A DNA stretch of 64,000 bases from Escherichia marmotae. Lineage in GTDB: Bacteria; Pseudomonadota; Gammaproteobacteria; Enterobacterales; Enterobacteriaceae. Made by a program: the position numbers and the translations under genes. Below, one piece after another: positions 44,366 through 52,908 of the stretch. The DNA lies in contig NZ_CP025979.1 of NCBI RefSeq assembly GCF_002900365.1, positions 2,170,001 to 2,234,000 on the forward strand, written 5' to 3'. The notes beneath the pieces are model-generated. The model was not told the DNA's origin. It searched no databases and saw only the letters and a program-made list of their open reading frames with translations. Position 1 is the first letter of the stretch. Each line of letters starts with the position of its first letter.

Positions 44366-45298
44366 ATGAGTTTTATTGAATGTTATGAACCGGAGTATGT
44401 ACGCAATTTTTTGGCGTGCCATCCCGCTTCGCCTTTATACGTCCGTAAGGTCTGGAAGAATGAGATTCGCCAGAGTCTGGCATTAACCGATATTGCCAGT
44501 TGTGAAGCGGTGCTCAACGACTCCAGCGCCTTTGAATTACAGCTCACCTACCGCTCTGTGGAAGAAAGTGCCGCGGAGCTATCCGCGCGTGATGCGATAG
44601 TAAACCAGGTAATTTTAAGCACCCTTGCGCTGGCCGATTTAACACCAGAGCTTTCACTGTATGCCGTCGGACTCCTGCTCTCCCGCGCCAGTAAAATGCC
44701 AGGCAGAGACGGCGACACGCTTGCCCGTTTGACGACGCTGCCGCAGGCGCTGGCCGACCATGCGCAAAAAGGCACGTTGCAGGCACAATTTGCCCGGCTA
44801 CCATCAGTGCCACACATCGCGCGCCAACTGGTGACGCTGCTCGGTAATTTTGCTTTTGACTGGTCGATTCTACCGGAAAGCCCGCGCAAAGCCTCGCTGC
44901 CGTTGCAGGTGACTTTGCTGACGTTGCATGACGCCAACAGCGAAGCTCTGTTGCAACAGCAGTTACAGGCGCAGTGGCAAACCACCTGTCAGCAATATTT
45001 CACAGCTTCGCCCTGGATTTTGCGTAATTACCTGATCTACCGGGTTTACCACGATGCGATTGGCCAGGCTGACGGGGCGGATTATTTCCCGCTGGTGTGC
45101 GATTTTTATCTCATCCGCACGTTAATCAGTTTGTGGACGCTGGATGGTTCACCGTTGCGGCAGGAGGATATCTTCGCCCTCTTCGCGGTATTTGAACGCT
45201 GGCGAGCCAGCGAAAATGCGCTGCTGATTCGCCAACAAATTCAGGCTGAATGTTGTGCAGATCCGCTGCTTTATGCGTTTTCACTGCTACCTTGCTAA
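44366..45298 (+). CDS. lafV: FliB-like protein (flagellin lysine methylase family) without Fe-S cysteines
   Basis: This 310-residue protein aligns by eye with the C-terminal two thirds of Salmonella FliB, the flagellin lysine N-methylase. Matching blocks are KNEIRQSLAL, ELSLYAVGLLLSRASK, SPWILRNYLIYRVY and FYLIRTLISLW. The N-terminal cysteine clusters that hold the [4Fe-4S] centre of FliB are missing; EPEYVRNFLACHPAS runs straight into the EIRQSL block. The start was chosen after the sigma-54 promoter, which rules out the upstream frame. The lafV name is from Flag-2 literature as I recall it; activity without the cluster is doubtful. Confidence 0.6.
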   Translation: MSFIECYEPEYVRNFLACHPASPLYVRKVWKNEIRQSLALTDIASCEAVLNDSSAFELQLTYRSVEESAAELSARDAIVNQVILSTLALADLTPELSLYAVGLLLSRASKMPGRDGDTLARLTTLPQALADHAQKGTLQAQFARLPSVPHIARQLVTLLGNFAFDWSILPESPRKASLPLQVTLLTLHDANSEALLQQQLQAQWQTTCQQYFTASPWILRNYLIYRVYHDAIGQADGADYFPLVCDFYLIRTLISLWTLDGSPLRQEDIFALFAVFERWRASENALLIRQQIQAECCADPLLYAFSLLPC

Positions 45299-45346
45299 CG
45301 CTTTCAGGCCGGTTTTTCCCGGCCTTATCTACTTTGTAAACATATC

Positions 45347-47812
45347 ATGCAAACCATCATCAAAACGCTCGCCACTCACCGCGAAAAACCGTTTGTCAGC
45401 GTCGTTACGCCAACCTGGAACCGTGGCGCATTTCTGCCGTACCTGATTTACATGTACCGCTATCAGGATTACCCGGCAGACCGCCGCGAACTGGTCATCC
45501 TCGACGACTCCCCGCAAAGCCATCAACACATCATTGACCGCCTGACCAATAGTAAGCCGGACGCCTTCAACATTCGCTACATCCATCACCCGGAAAAACT
45601 GCCGCTGGGCAAAAAACGTAACATGCTCAACGCACTGGCGAACGGCGAATACATCCTCTGCATGGACGATGACGACTACTACCCGACAGATAAAATCTCC
45701 TGGACTATCGCCATGATGCAAAAACATCGGGCGCTCATCTCCGGCTCCGACCAAATCCCTATCTGGTACAGCCATATCAACCGCATTTTCAAAAGCCGCA
45801 GCTTTGGCCCACATAACATCCTCAACGGCACCTTTTGCTATCACCGTAACTACCTGAAAAAGCACCGTTACAACGATGATTGCAATTTAGGCGAAGAGAA
45901 AAGTTTCACCAACAACTTCAGCGTAAACCCGCTACAACTGCCCGGCGAGCGCACCATTCTGTGTATCTCGCACAGCCACAACACCTTTGATAAAGACTTT
46001 ATTCTCGCAGCCAGCACGCCGGTAAACGCGTTGCTTACGGATATCATCAGCGATCCGCTGTTACGCAATGCTTATATGAGTCTGCATAACGCCACTCATC
46101 ATCAGGCGATCAACCATAAGGCTGTCGATCAGATCGTTCTGCTGAATCTGGATAAACGCCCGGATCGCATACAGCAGATCCATGAAGAACTGGCACTGCT
46201 GCATATTCCGCCCTCGAAGATCACCCGTCTTGCCGCCTGTGAAGATGAAAACGGTCAACGGGGCCGCTTTCAGTCACACTTGCAGGCGCTGCGCCTGGCG
46301 CAACAGCATGGCTGGCAAAACTACCTGCTGCTGGAAGATGACGCGGTTATTCTCAAGCAGGAGAAACATATTCAGGTGCTGAACACCCTGCTCGGGAGCC
46401 TTGGGAAAATCCCCTGGCAGGTGATGATCCTTGGCGGTGAGATTTCGCAAGGAACGATGCTAAAAAGTTTGCCTGGGCTGGTACACGCGCGGGACTGCCG
46501 CAAAGTGTGTGCTTATCTGGTGAACAGCCGTTACTACCCGCAACTGGCGCAGCAGATGAGCAACGATGAGCACTCGCTGGAAGCCTGCTGGCAGCCGCTG
46601 CTACGCGCCGACAAATGGCTGGCCTGTTATCCGAGTATTTGTTATCAGCGACCGGGCTTTAGTGATATCGAGCAAAAAGTGACTGATAACATTAGTCACT
46701 ATTTCAATAAATTGCCCGTAGCCACAAAGCCATCCGCGTTACCCATTGCCGACACCATTGGCTTTTTTATGGAAACCTCCTTCCACTACGCGCTCTACCG
46801 CCCAATCATCACTGCCCTGCAGGCGCTGGGGCAGAGTTGCACGCTGGTGATCAACGACCGCGTGTTTAAACCGTTTTTTGATGAAATGCTGAAGACGCTA
46901 AAAAACATCGACGATCCGCAGCTTAAAGGTATGCGCTTGTCTGAAATGCAGGCACACGGTCAGCGAGTGAAATGCCTGGTCAGCCCCTACCACACGCCCG
47001 CGCTCAATGGCCTGGCAGCGGTGAACGTCCGCGCTATGTACGGCTTAGCCAAAGAAACCTGGAATCACGCCGACTGGAACGGTTTTTATCAGCGCATTTT
47101 GTGTTACAGCCACTACAGCCAGCGGGCGCTGGAACATTTCGGCAATGCAAAAGTGGTTGGCAACCCGCGCTTCGACGCCTGGCATAACGGCACGTTCGAC
47201 CGCACGTTGCCGGAAAATATCCAACCCGATTTTCGTAAACCTACGCTGCTCTACGCCCCAACGTTTGGCGCATTAAGCTCCCTGCCCCACTGGGCTGAAA
47301 AATTGGGGCGCTTAAGTGGCGATGTGAATTTGATTTGCAAACTGCACCACGGCACCTGCTCGCGCCCGGAAGAAGCGGCGTCGCTGGCACTGGCGTGCAG
47401 GCATTTAAAACAGCGCACCAACTCTGCCCGCCACACGCTGGCACTGTTGGCAAAGGCCGATTACGTGCTCACCGATAACAGCGGCTTTATTTTCGATGCT
47501 ATCCACGTTGATAAGCGGGTGATCCTGCTCGACTTTCCGGGCATGAATGATTTGCTCGATGGCGAGAAAAGCCATTCCACGCCGGAAAGCGCCGACCAGC
47601 AAATCCGTAAAATATTGCCGGTGGCTCATGATATGACAGAACTGCGTTACTTGTTGTCAGAGGCGTTTGACTGGGGCGCGGTGCAGGCGCGGCTTACGGA
47701 GATTCGCCATCACTATTGCGACGCGTTTATGGATGGCAAAGCGGGAGAACGGGCGGCGATGGTGATTGTGGAGGCGCCAGAGGCCAGGAAACCGTCAGGG
47801 ATATGTCGATAA
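45347..47812 (+). CDS. Three-domain glycosyl/glycerophosphotransferase
   Basis: This 821-residue protein joins three enzyme domains. About residues 15-215 form a GT2 glycosyltransferase with VSVVTPTWNRGAFLPYL and a DDDDYYP nucleotide-sugar/metal motif at about 107-113. About 262-440 form a GT25-type domain (LLNLDKRPDRIQQIHEELALL, the LLLEDDAVIL acidic motif at about 327). About 465-805 resemble CDP-glycerol glycerophosphotransferases, with LLYAPTFG (about 635), CKLHHGT and the LTDNSGFIFDAI block (about 709). It has no signal peptide and follows the FliB-like gene by 48 bp, so modification of lateral flagellin is the likely role. Confidence 0.85.
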   Translation: MQTIIKTLATHREKPFVSVVTPTWNRGAFLPYLIYMYRYQDYPADRRELVILDDSPQSHQHIIDRLTNSKPDAFNIRYIHHPEKLPLGKKRNMLNALANGEYILCMDDDDYYPTDKISWTIAMMQKHRALISGSDQIPIWYSHINRIFKSRSFGPHNILNGTFCYHRNYLKKHRYNDDCNLGEEKSFTNNFSVNPLQLPGERTILCISHSHNTFDKDFILAASTPVNALLTDIISDPLLRNAYMSLHNATHHQAINHKAVDQIVLLNLDKRPDRIQQIHEELALLHIPPSKITRLAACEDENGQRGRFQSHLQALRLAQQHGWQNYLLLEDDAVILKQEKHIQVLNTLLGSLGKIPWQVMILGGEISQGTMLKSLPGLVHARDCRKVCAYLVNSRYYPQLAQQMSNDEHSLEACWQPLLRADKWLACYPSICYQRPGFSDIEQKVTDNISHYFNKLPVATKPSALPIADTIGFFMETSFHYALYRPIITALQALGQSCTLVINDRVFKPFFDEMLKTLKNIDDPQLKGMRLSEMQAHGQRVKCLVSPYHTPALNGLAAVNVRAMYGLAKETWNHADWNGFYQRILCYSHYSQRALEHFGNAKVVGNPRFDAWHNGTFDRTLPENIQPDFRKPTLLYAPTFGALSSLPHWAEKLGRLSGDVNLICKLHHGTCSRPEEAASLALACRHLKQRTNSARHTLALLAKADYVLTDNSGFIFDAIHVDKRVILLDFPGMNDLLDGEKSHSTPESADQQIRKILPVAHDMTELRYLLSEAFDWGAVQARLTEIRHHYCDAFMDGKAGERAAMVIVEAPEARKPSGICR

Positions 47813-47972
47813 AATACGATTTTTTAAACATGTCGTTTGAATACGTTTATGCCATCGACATGTTTTGGCATTATGTCGAAAAAACGCATTTTTTTAAACA
47901 TATTGCAGTGACATGTTTATGGTATCGGCATATGATGACGATATGTCGATAAAACGCGATTTTTTAAACATA
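47801..47972. repeat. 70-bp tandem repeats upstream of fic
   Basis: ATATGTCGATAAAATACGAT, the T-run and AAACATG at 47801 recur at 47871 and 47941, exactly 70 bp apart. Each copy contains a TATGTCGA...CG...TTTTTTAAACAT core. The second half of the unit (GTTTATG..ATCG.CAT) also recurs but is more diverged. The first copy overlaps the end of the glycosyltransferase gene, and the third ends at the fic start codon. They may be operator sites for the Fic protein's winged helix. Confidence 0.8.
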
Positions 47973-49048
47973 TGAAATGGAACCCAGAAATCCCCTACAA
48001 CGATCTGCCCGGTTTGCCTCCAGATTTAGAATGCATAGAAACACGTAGCGTTCTGAAAGCCTGTATCAGTGCGCGGGCTGCCATTGCAGAGCTGAAAACG
48101 GCGGGTGAGTTGCTTCCTGATCAGGGGCTGCTTATCAACCTTCTCCCGATGCTGGAAGCAAAGGACTCTTCGCGTATTGAAAACATCGTAACCACCAGCG
48201 ATCAACTGTTTCAGTATGCCGATCGTGCAGAAGGTGCCGATCCGGCGACCAAGGAGGCGTTGCGCTATCGCTCTGCCCTGAATGATGGTTTTACTCATCT
48301 TGAGGCCTGGCCGCTTTGCACTAACACTGCTATCGCGATTTGCACAAAGTTGCGCGCGGTGCAAACTGATATCCGTAAAACACCGGGGACCGTCTTACGC
48401 GATCAGGACAATAACGTCGTCTACACGCCACCTGTTGGTGAAGATACTATCCGCAACTTACTGGCGAACTGGGAACGGTTTATTCATGGCGATGATGATT
48501 TAGATCCGCTGGTAAAAATGGCCATTGCGCACTATCAGTTTGAATGCATCCATCCCTTCCCGGACGGTAACGGACGAACGGGCCGTATTCTGAATATCTT
48601 GTATCTGATCCAGTCTGAATTACTCTCACTGCCGATTCTGTATCTGTCGCGTTACATTCTCGAAAATCGCACGGCTTATTACACCCATCTGCGCAGAGTG
48701 ACAGAAGAAGGAGATTGGGAGTCGTGGATTTTATTTATACTGGCGGCGGTTGAAAACACGGCCCGATGGACGACCACAAAGATATCAGTTGTTCGACAAT
48801 TGATTGCTGAAACAACGGAATATGTCCGCGAGAAGCTGCCAAAAATCTACAGCCATGAGCTAGTGCAGACGCTTTTTGCCCAGCCCTACTGCCGGATCGA
48901 AAACCTTGTCGAACGTAACATAGCCAAACGACAAACTGCATCATCTTATCTTAAGCAATTGACGGAAGCGGGCGTACTGGAGGAGATGAGCGTGGGCCGG
49001 GAAAAACTGTTTCTCAATACCAGACTGCTGCGGGAATTAAATCAGTAG
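47972..49048 (+). CDS. Fic-domain AMPylase with N-terminal inhibitory helix and winged helix
   Basis: This 358-residue protein closely resembles Shewanella SoFic as I remember it. An inhibitory helix with the [S/T]xxxE[G/N] motif (SSRIEN) lies near residue 70, making it a class II self-inhibited Fic. The catalytic motif HPFPDGNGRTGR lies near residues 194-205. A C-terminal winged helix covers about residues 312-350 (NIAKRQTASSYLKQLTEAGVLEE). No ribosome site precedes the ATG because the third 70-bp repeat ends there. Its target is unknown. It ends overlapping the convergent TagD-like gene by 7 bp. Confidence 0.93.
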   Translation: MKWNPEIPYNDLPGLPPDLECIETRSVLKACISARAAIAELKTAGELLPDQGLLINLLPMLEAKDSSRIENIVTTSDQLFQYADRAEGADPATKEALRYRSALNDGFTHLEAWPLCTNTAIAICTKLRAVQTDIRKTPGTVLRDQDNNVVYTPPVGEDTIRNLLANWERFIHGDDDLDPLVKMAIAHYQFECIHPFPDGNGRTGRILNILYLIQSELLSLPILYLSRYILENRTAYYTHLRRVTEEGDWESWILFILAAVENTARWTTTKISVVRQLIAETTEYVREKLPKIYSHELVQTLFAQPYCRIENLVERNIAKRQTASSYLKQLTEAGVLEEMSVGREKLFLNTRLLRELNQ

Positions 49049-49446
49049 GTGGCTGATTTACCCCTAATCACCTCAATGATCCCCGTCGTCGACACCGACG
49101 GCGTGCGGGGGAAATACACCACCTCACAAATATACGCAAAGCTATCAAACTTCCCGGCCCAGTCGTCGCCCATCACCAAAATATCCGCACTGTACCCCCG
49201 CAAATACTCTGCTTTTTGCTCCAGCGATTCCTCCAGAAATACGCCATCCACGCACGCCAGCCCGGCGATGATCGCCATGCGGTCATCCTGATGGTAAACC
49301 GGCGCCCTGCCCTTTTTGGCGATATTCAAGGCGTCGGACGATACGCCGACCAGCAGCCTTTCGCCCAGCGTGCGGGCGCGTTGTAAAAGGCGCAGATGAC
49401 CGACATGAAACACATCGAAGGTGCCGAAGGTGATGACCGTTTTCAT
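49042..49446 (-). CDS. Glycerol-3-phosphate cytidylyltransferase-like protein (TagD-like)
   Basis: This nucleotidyltransferase of about 134 residues has the HxGH motif in GTFDVFHVGHLRLLQRA and the C-terminal TPSVSTTGIIEVIR, the RTxGISTT-type motif of TagD. Such enzymes make CDP-glycerol from CTP and glycerol-3-phosphate. It is the last gene of the lfi operon, 2 bp after lfiJ, and its product would feed the CDP-glycerol-type domain of the 821-residue transferase. The alternative that it activates another CDP-linked alcohol cannot be excluded. Confidence 0.87.
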   Translation of the reverse strand: MKTVITFGTFDVFHVGHLRLLQRARTLGERLLVGVSSDALNIAKKGRAPVYHQDDRMAIIAGLACVDGVFLEESLEQKAEYLRGYSADILVMGDDWAGKFDSFAYICEVVYFPRTPSVSTTGIIEVIRGKSATY

Positions 49447-49448
49447 GG

Positions 49449-49883
49449 CTACTCCGCTAATTTGTGCCGTAGCCAGCACTGCACCGCAATATCGTCCACC
49501 GCTTTTTGCGCTTTCGCGGTGGCGCTTTCTTGTTGCTCGCGGCGTTTGTCGTCCAGCGTCAGGGCTACCACTTTCTCTTCGCAGGCCGCCGCCGTCAGGT
49601 TTTTCTGCATTCGCGTGGCTTTGATGTTAGCCAGCGTTTTTTCCTGTTCCTGCTAGGCGATTACCTTACGCAAAGTACCTTTGTAGCCGCTGACGTTTTT
49701 CAGCGATTCCACCGACGCCGCCGCGCCCGCAGAGGTTTTCTCGACCAGGTAGTCTAACGCCTTGATATTATTGTCATAGCCCGCGCAAATCTGTTTTTGC
49801 TTTGCCAGCTCGACGGTTTTGTCTTTGACCGATTTATCCCGCAGGCGCTGCAACTGCGCGAGGGTGTCGATAATTTGTCGCAT
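49449..49883 (-). pseudogene. lfiJ: Flagellar export protein LfiJ (FliJ-like) with an amber codon
   Basis: The full frame encodes about 144 residues, the length of FliJ, the coiled-coil that links the export ATPase to the gate. Reading stops at a TAG at 49653-49655 (codon 77) in ...RKVIA-TAG-QEQEKTLANIKATRM; the frame then continues open and highly charged to 49449. A CAG (Gln) to TAG change fits. Only 76 residues would be made without suppression. It lies between lfiI and the TagD-like gene. Confidence 0.85.
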
Positions 49884-49885
49884 AG

Positions 49886-51223
49886 TTACTGTTCTGCCTT
49901 TTTGACACCAGGAAAGAGAATTTGCAGGCGGCTTTGCACCAGTTCAAGAGAGGCAGGTTCGCGCATCTCCTGACGCAAAAATCGCTCGATAGCCGGGAAC
50001 ATTTTCACCGCTTTATCGACGCTGGCGTCCGCGCCTTGCACGTAGCCGCCGAGCGGGATCAGCGGTTTGATCTCCATATACGCAGCGTAGTTTTGCTTTA
50101 ACGCACGGGCGGATTGCTGATGTTCCGGGCGGGTGACCTGGTTCATGCAGCGGCTGATCGACTGGCCGATATCAATGGCCGGATAATGCCCCGCTTCCGC
50201 CAGCTTGCGGGTTAATACGATATGCCCGTCCAGCACCGCGCGGGCGCAGTCGACAATCGGATCTTGCTGATCGTCGCCTTCCGCCAGCACGGTGTAGATG
50301 GCGGTCATCGATCCTGCACTTTCGCTGTTGCCTGCGCTTTCGACCAGTTTTGGGATCATGCCGAATGCCGACGGCGGATAGCCTTTGGTGGCAGGCGGTT
50401 CACCGAGGGAGAGCGCAATTTCCCGCTGTGCCATCGCGTAGCGGGTCAGGGAATCCACCAGCAGTAAAACGTGATGCCCACGGTCGCGAAACCAGGCGGC
50501 GATGGAATGGCACAGTTCGGTGGCTTTCAGGCGCATCAACGGCGATTCATCGGCGGGCGCGACAACAACGATCGACTTTGCCAGCCCGTCCGCGCCCAGT
50601 GAGTGGTCGATAAACTCTTTCACTTCGCGCCCACGCTCGCCAATCAACCCCACCACCACAATGTCGGCTTTGGTCTGGCGGGTGATCATTCCCAGCAGTA
50701 CGCTTTTCCCGACGCCGCTGCCCGCCATCAGCCCGACGCGCTGGCCTTTGCCAATGGTCAGCAGGCCGTTGATCGCTTTCACGCCCACGTCTAACGGTTC
50801 GTCCACCGAACGGCGGGTTAAGGGATTGACCGACGGCGGCAGCGGTGGCAGAAGATCGTTGCCGTTCAGGCGGCCTTTGCCATCCAGCGGCTCACCGAGG
50901 CCATTCACCACGCGGCCTAACCAGCTTTCGCCAATCAAAATATCGTGAGCTTTTTCTTCCGGGAAGACGCGCGCGCCCGCCATCAGGCCGACCGGCTGTT
51001 TAAACGGCATTAAGTAGGTGATGTCGCGATTAAAGCCCACGGCCTGCGCGTCGATAAGCGTGTGATTGGCGCTTTCGATGCGGCACAATTGCCCGGTCAT
51101 TAGCGGGCAGCCGACGCTCTCCAGCAGGATGCCGTTAAGGCGCACCAGCCTCCCGGCGACGCGGGCTAATGGAATCGATTCCAGCGAGCGCAGGGCGTTA
51201 TCGAAAGCGGAAAAATCACTCAC
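49886..51223 (-). CDS. lfiI: Flagellum-specific export ATPase LfiI (FliI-like)
   Basis: This 445-residue ATPase drives flagellar protein export. Walker A is GLMAGSGVGKSVLLGM; Walker B is HVLLLVDSLTRYA; the catalytic Glu region is VVGLIGERGREVKEF. It overlaps lfiH by 8 bp. The frame is intact. Confidence 0.95.
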   Translation of the reverse strand: MSDFSAFDNALRSLESIPLARVAGRLVRLNGILLESVGCPLMTGQLCRIESANHTLIDAQAVGFNRDITYLMPFKQPVGLMAGARVFPEEKAHDILIGESWLGRVVNGLGEPLDGKGRLNGNDLLPPLPPSVNPLTRRSVDEPLDVGVKAINGLLTIGKGQRVGLMAGSGVGKSVLLGMITRQTKADIVVVGLIGERGREVKEFIDHSLGADGLAKSIVVVAPADESPLMRLKATELCHSIAAWFRDRGHHVLLLVDSLTRYAMAQREIALSLGEPPATKGYPPSAFGMIPKLVESAGNSESAGSMTAIYTVLAEGDDQQDPIVDCARAVLDGHIVLTRKLAEAGHYPAIDIGQSISRCMNQVTRPEHQQSARALKQNYAAYMEIKPLIPLGGYVQGADASVDKAVKMFPAIERFLRQEMREPASLELVQSRLQILFPGVKKAEQ

Positions 51224-51894
51224 TTTGCGACTCCGGCGTGAGTGTTTCTTGCAGCGCCGTCATGCACTGTTCCAGGCGGTGTTCGCAGCCGATATCCAGT
51301 TCGGATTTATCGGTGATCACCCGGCATTCCCCCGGCGGCAGATCCGGCGAAGGCATCAGCCCCCATTCGCTGACCTTTTCCGGCACCGCGTCGCGCAGGC
51401 GGTTAAACTCTTCCGTGCTCAGCATCACCTGTAATGTTTCCGGCATTGCCGGGAAGGCCGCCAGCGCCTCTTCCACCAGCGCCAGCAACTGCGTGGGTTG
51501 CAGCGCCAGTTCACAGCGGATCACCTGGCGGGTGACTTTTTCCACCAGTTGCAGCAAATCTTCCCGCTGTTTACGTTCGATATGGGCGAGGAAGTCGTTC
51601 ACTTTACCGCTGATGGCTTCCAGCGGCTGCGCCGCCTCCACAAACTGTTTGCGCCCTTCCTGCTGCCCCGCAAGGCTGCCTTCGGTGTAGCCCTGGCGTC
51701 GCCCCTCGGCAAAACCTTGCTGATGACCTTCGCTAAAGCCCTGCTCCTGGCCTTCGGTCATTCCCTGCGCAAACCCTTTTTGCAGCCCTTCCTGAAAACC
51801 GTCCATCAACTGGCGCTGGTAATCGGCGGCGCTAATGCTGGCGCGGCGGGAAACGGTGCAGACGATAGCGCCCGCGCAGTGTTTCAATGGTCAT
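51216..51894 (-). pseudogene. lfiH: Flagellar export regulator LfiH (FliH-like) with an N-terminal frameshift
   Basis: FliH binds and regulates the export ATPase. The best start is ATG 51894, 6 bases after GGAG, and encodes MTIETLRGRYRLHRFPP. That frame ends at TAG 51832-51834. The FliH body, with its Gly-rich GFQEGLQKGFAQGM repeats, runs in another frame from about 51845 to 51216. A change in the CCGCCGCG run near 51840-51846 (for example a 2-bp loss) would explain this. The other frame has only a TTG start without a ribosome site. Confidence 0.7.
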
Positions 51895-51897
51895 GGG

Positions 51898-52908
51898 TTA
51901 CTCCGCCGTCTGTTCCGCAAAGAGCTGTAGCTGAAACTCTCCAGCCTCTTCCAGTTCACGGGCAATGCCCATGATTTCGCGACGGATCTGTTCGATACGG
52001 CTGACCGGCACCGGCCCCAGACGTGCGGTGATCGCTTCCAGTTGCTGCACCTGACGTTTTGGCATTACCGCGTAAATTGAGCGACGCAGCAGGGCTTCGG
52101 TGCCTTTCAGCGCCACCGCCCAGTCCTCCATCGGCACTTCATCGAGCAGACGTCGGCGCACCTCTTCGTTCTGGCGGCTGAGGATAAAGAAGTCGTACAT
52201 CTCATCCTGGAGCTGCTCCAGCACGTTTTCGTCACGCTCGCGCATCTGGTCGAGGATCACCTGCTGGTTGCCCTGGAAGCGGTTGACGATATCCGCCGCC
52301 TGTTTAATACCTTTCACCTTCGAGCCGTGCTCCGAAAGTACCGACAGACCGCGTTCGATCAGGCGGTCCAGTTCATCCACCACGTCGCGGTTGACGTCGT
52401 TGAGTTTCGCCACCCGGTAGAGAATTTCGTTTTGCACCGATTCGTTGAGATATGAAAGCACCGCTGCCGAGATTTCCGGCGTCAGAAATGCGAGGAACAC
52501 CGCCTGCAATTGCAGATGTTCTTCGGAGATCAGCATCGCCAACTGGCGCGGTTCCACCCATTGCAGGCGCGCCATCCGCGAGCGGATCTCATCGCCATAG
52601 ATACCGTTGATCACGCTGCTGGCAATCTCGGTGCCAAGCGCTTTGTTAAGAATGCCCTGCAACATGGCTCGTGATGCACCGTTGATCCCGCTCTGTTCGC
52701 GGAACTCATCAAAGAAGTTATTGATCACTTTGCGCGCCATGCTGGTTTTAACGCCAGAAAGCCGCGCCATGTTTTCGCTCAGGCGCACCACTTCTTCGCG
52801 GCTAAGCTTTTGCATCACCGTCGCCGCCGCCTCTTCGCCCAGACACAGCAGCAGGATCGCCGCCTGCTCCAGGTAGCTGTTGCTCTTATTTATTGTCAAT
52901 TCGCTCAT
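51898..52908 (-). CDS. lfiG: Motor switch protein LfiG (FliG-like)
   Basis: This 336-residue C-ring protein gives torque with LafT. It has the FliG blocks KAAILLL-type start (SYLEQAAILLLCLGEEAAATVMQKLS), the middle domain around EEHLQLQAVFLAFLTPEISAAVLSYLNE, and charged C-terminal helices ending QLFAEQTAE. The ATG at 52908 was chosen over an upstream frame. It overlaps lfiF by 23 bp. Confidence 0.93.
   Translation of the reverse strand: MSELTINKSNSYLEQAAILLLCLGEEAAATVMQKLSREEVVRLSENMARLSGVKTSMARKVINNFFDEFREQSGINGASRAMLQGILNKALGTEIASSVINGIYGDEIRSRMARLQWVEPRQLAMLISEEHLQLQAVFLAFLTPEISAAVLSYLNESVQNEILYRVAKLNDVNRDVVDELDRLIERGLSVLSEHGSKVKGIKQAADIVNRFQGNQQVILDQMRERDENVLEQLQDEMYDFFILSRQNEEVRRRLLDEVPMEDWAVALKGTEALLRRSIYAVMPKRQVQQLEAITARLGPVPVSRIEQIRREIMGIARELEEAGEFQLQLFAEQTAE

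Noticed and set aside
49653..49655. TAG in Flag-2 genes as recoded amino acid (pyrrolysine)
   Set aside because: No pyl genes are expected in E. coli and the context is a Gln codon change; decay or a suppressor tRNA is far more likely.
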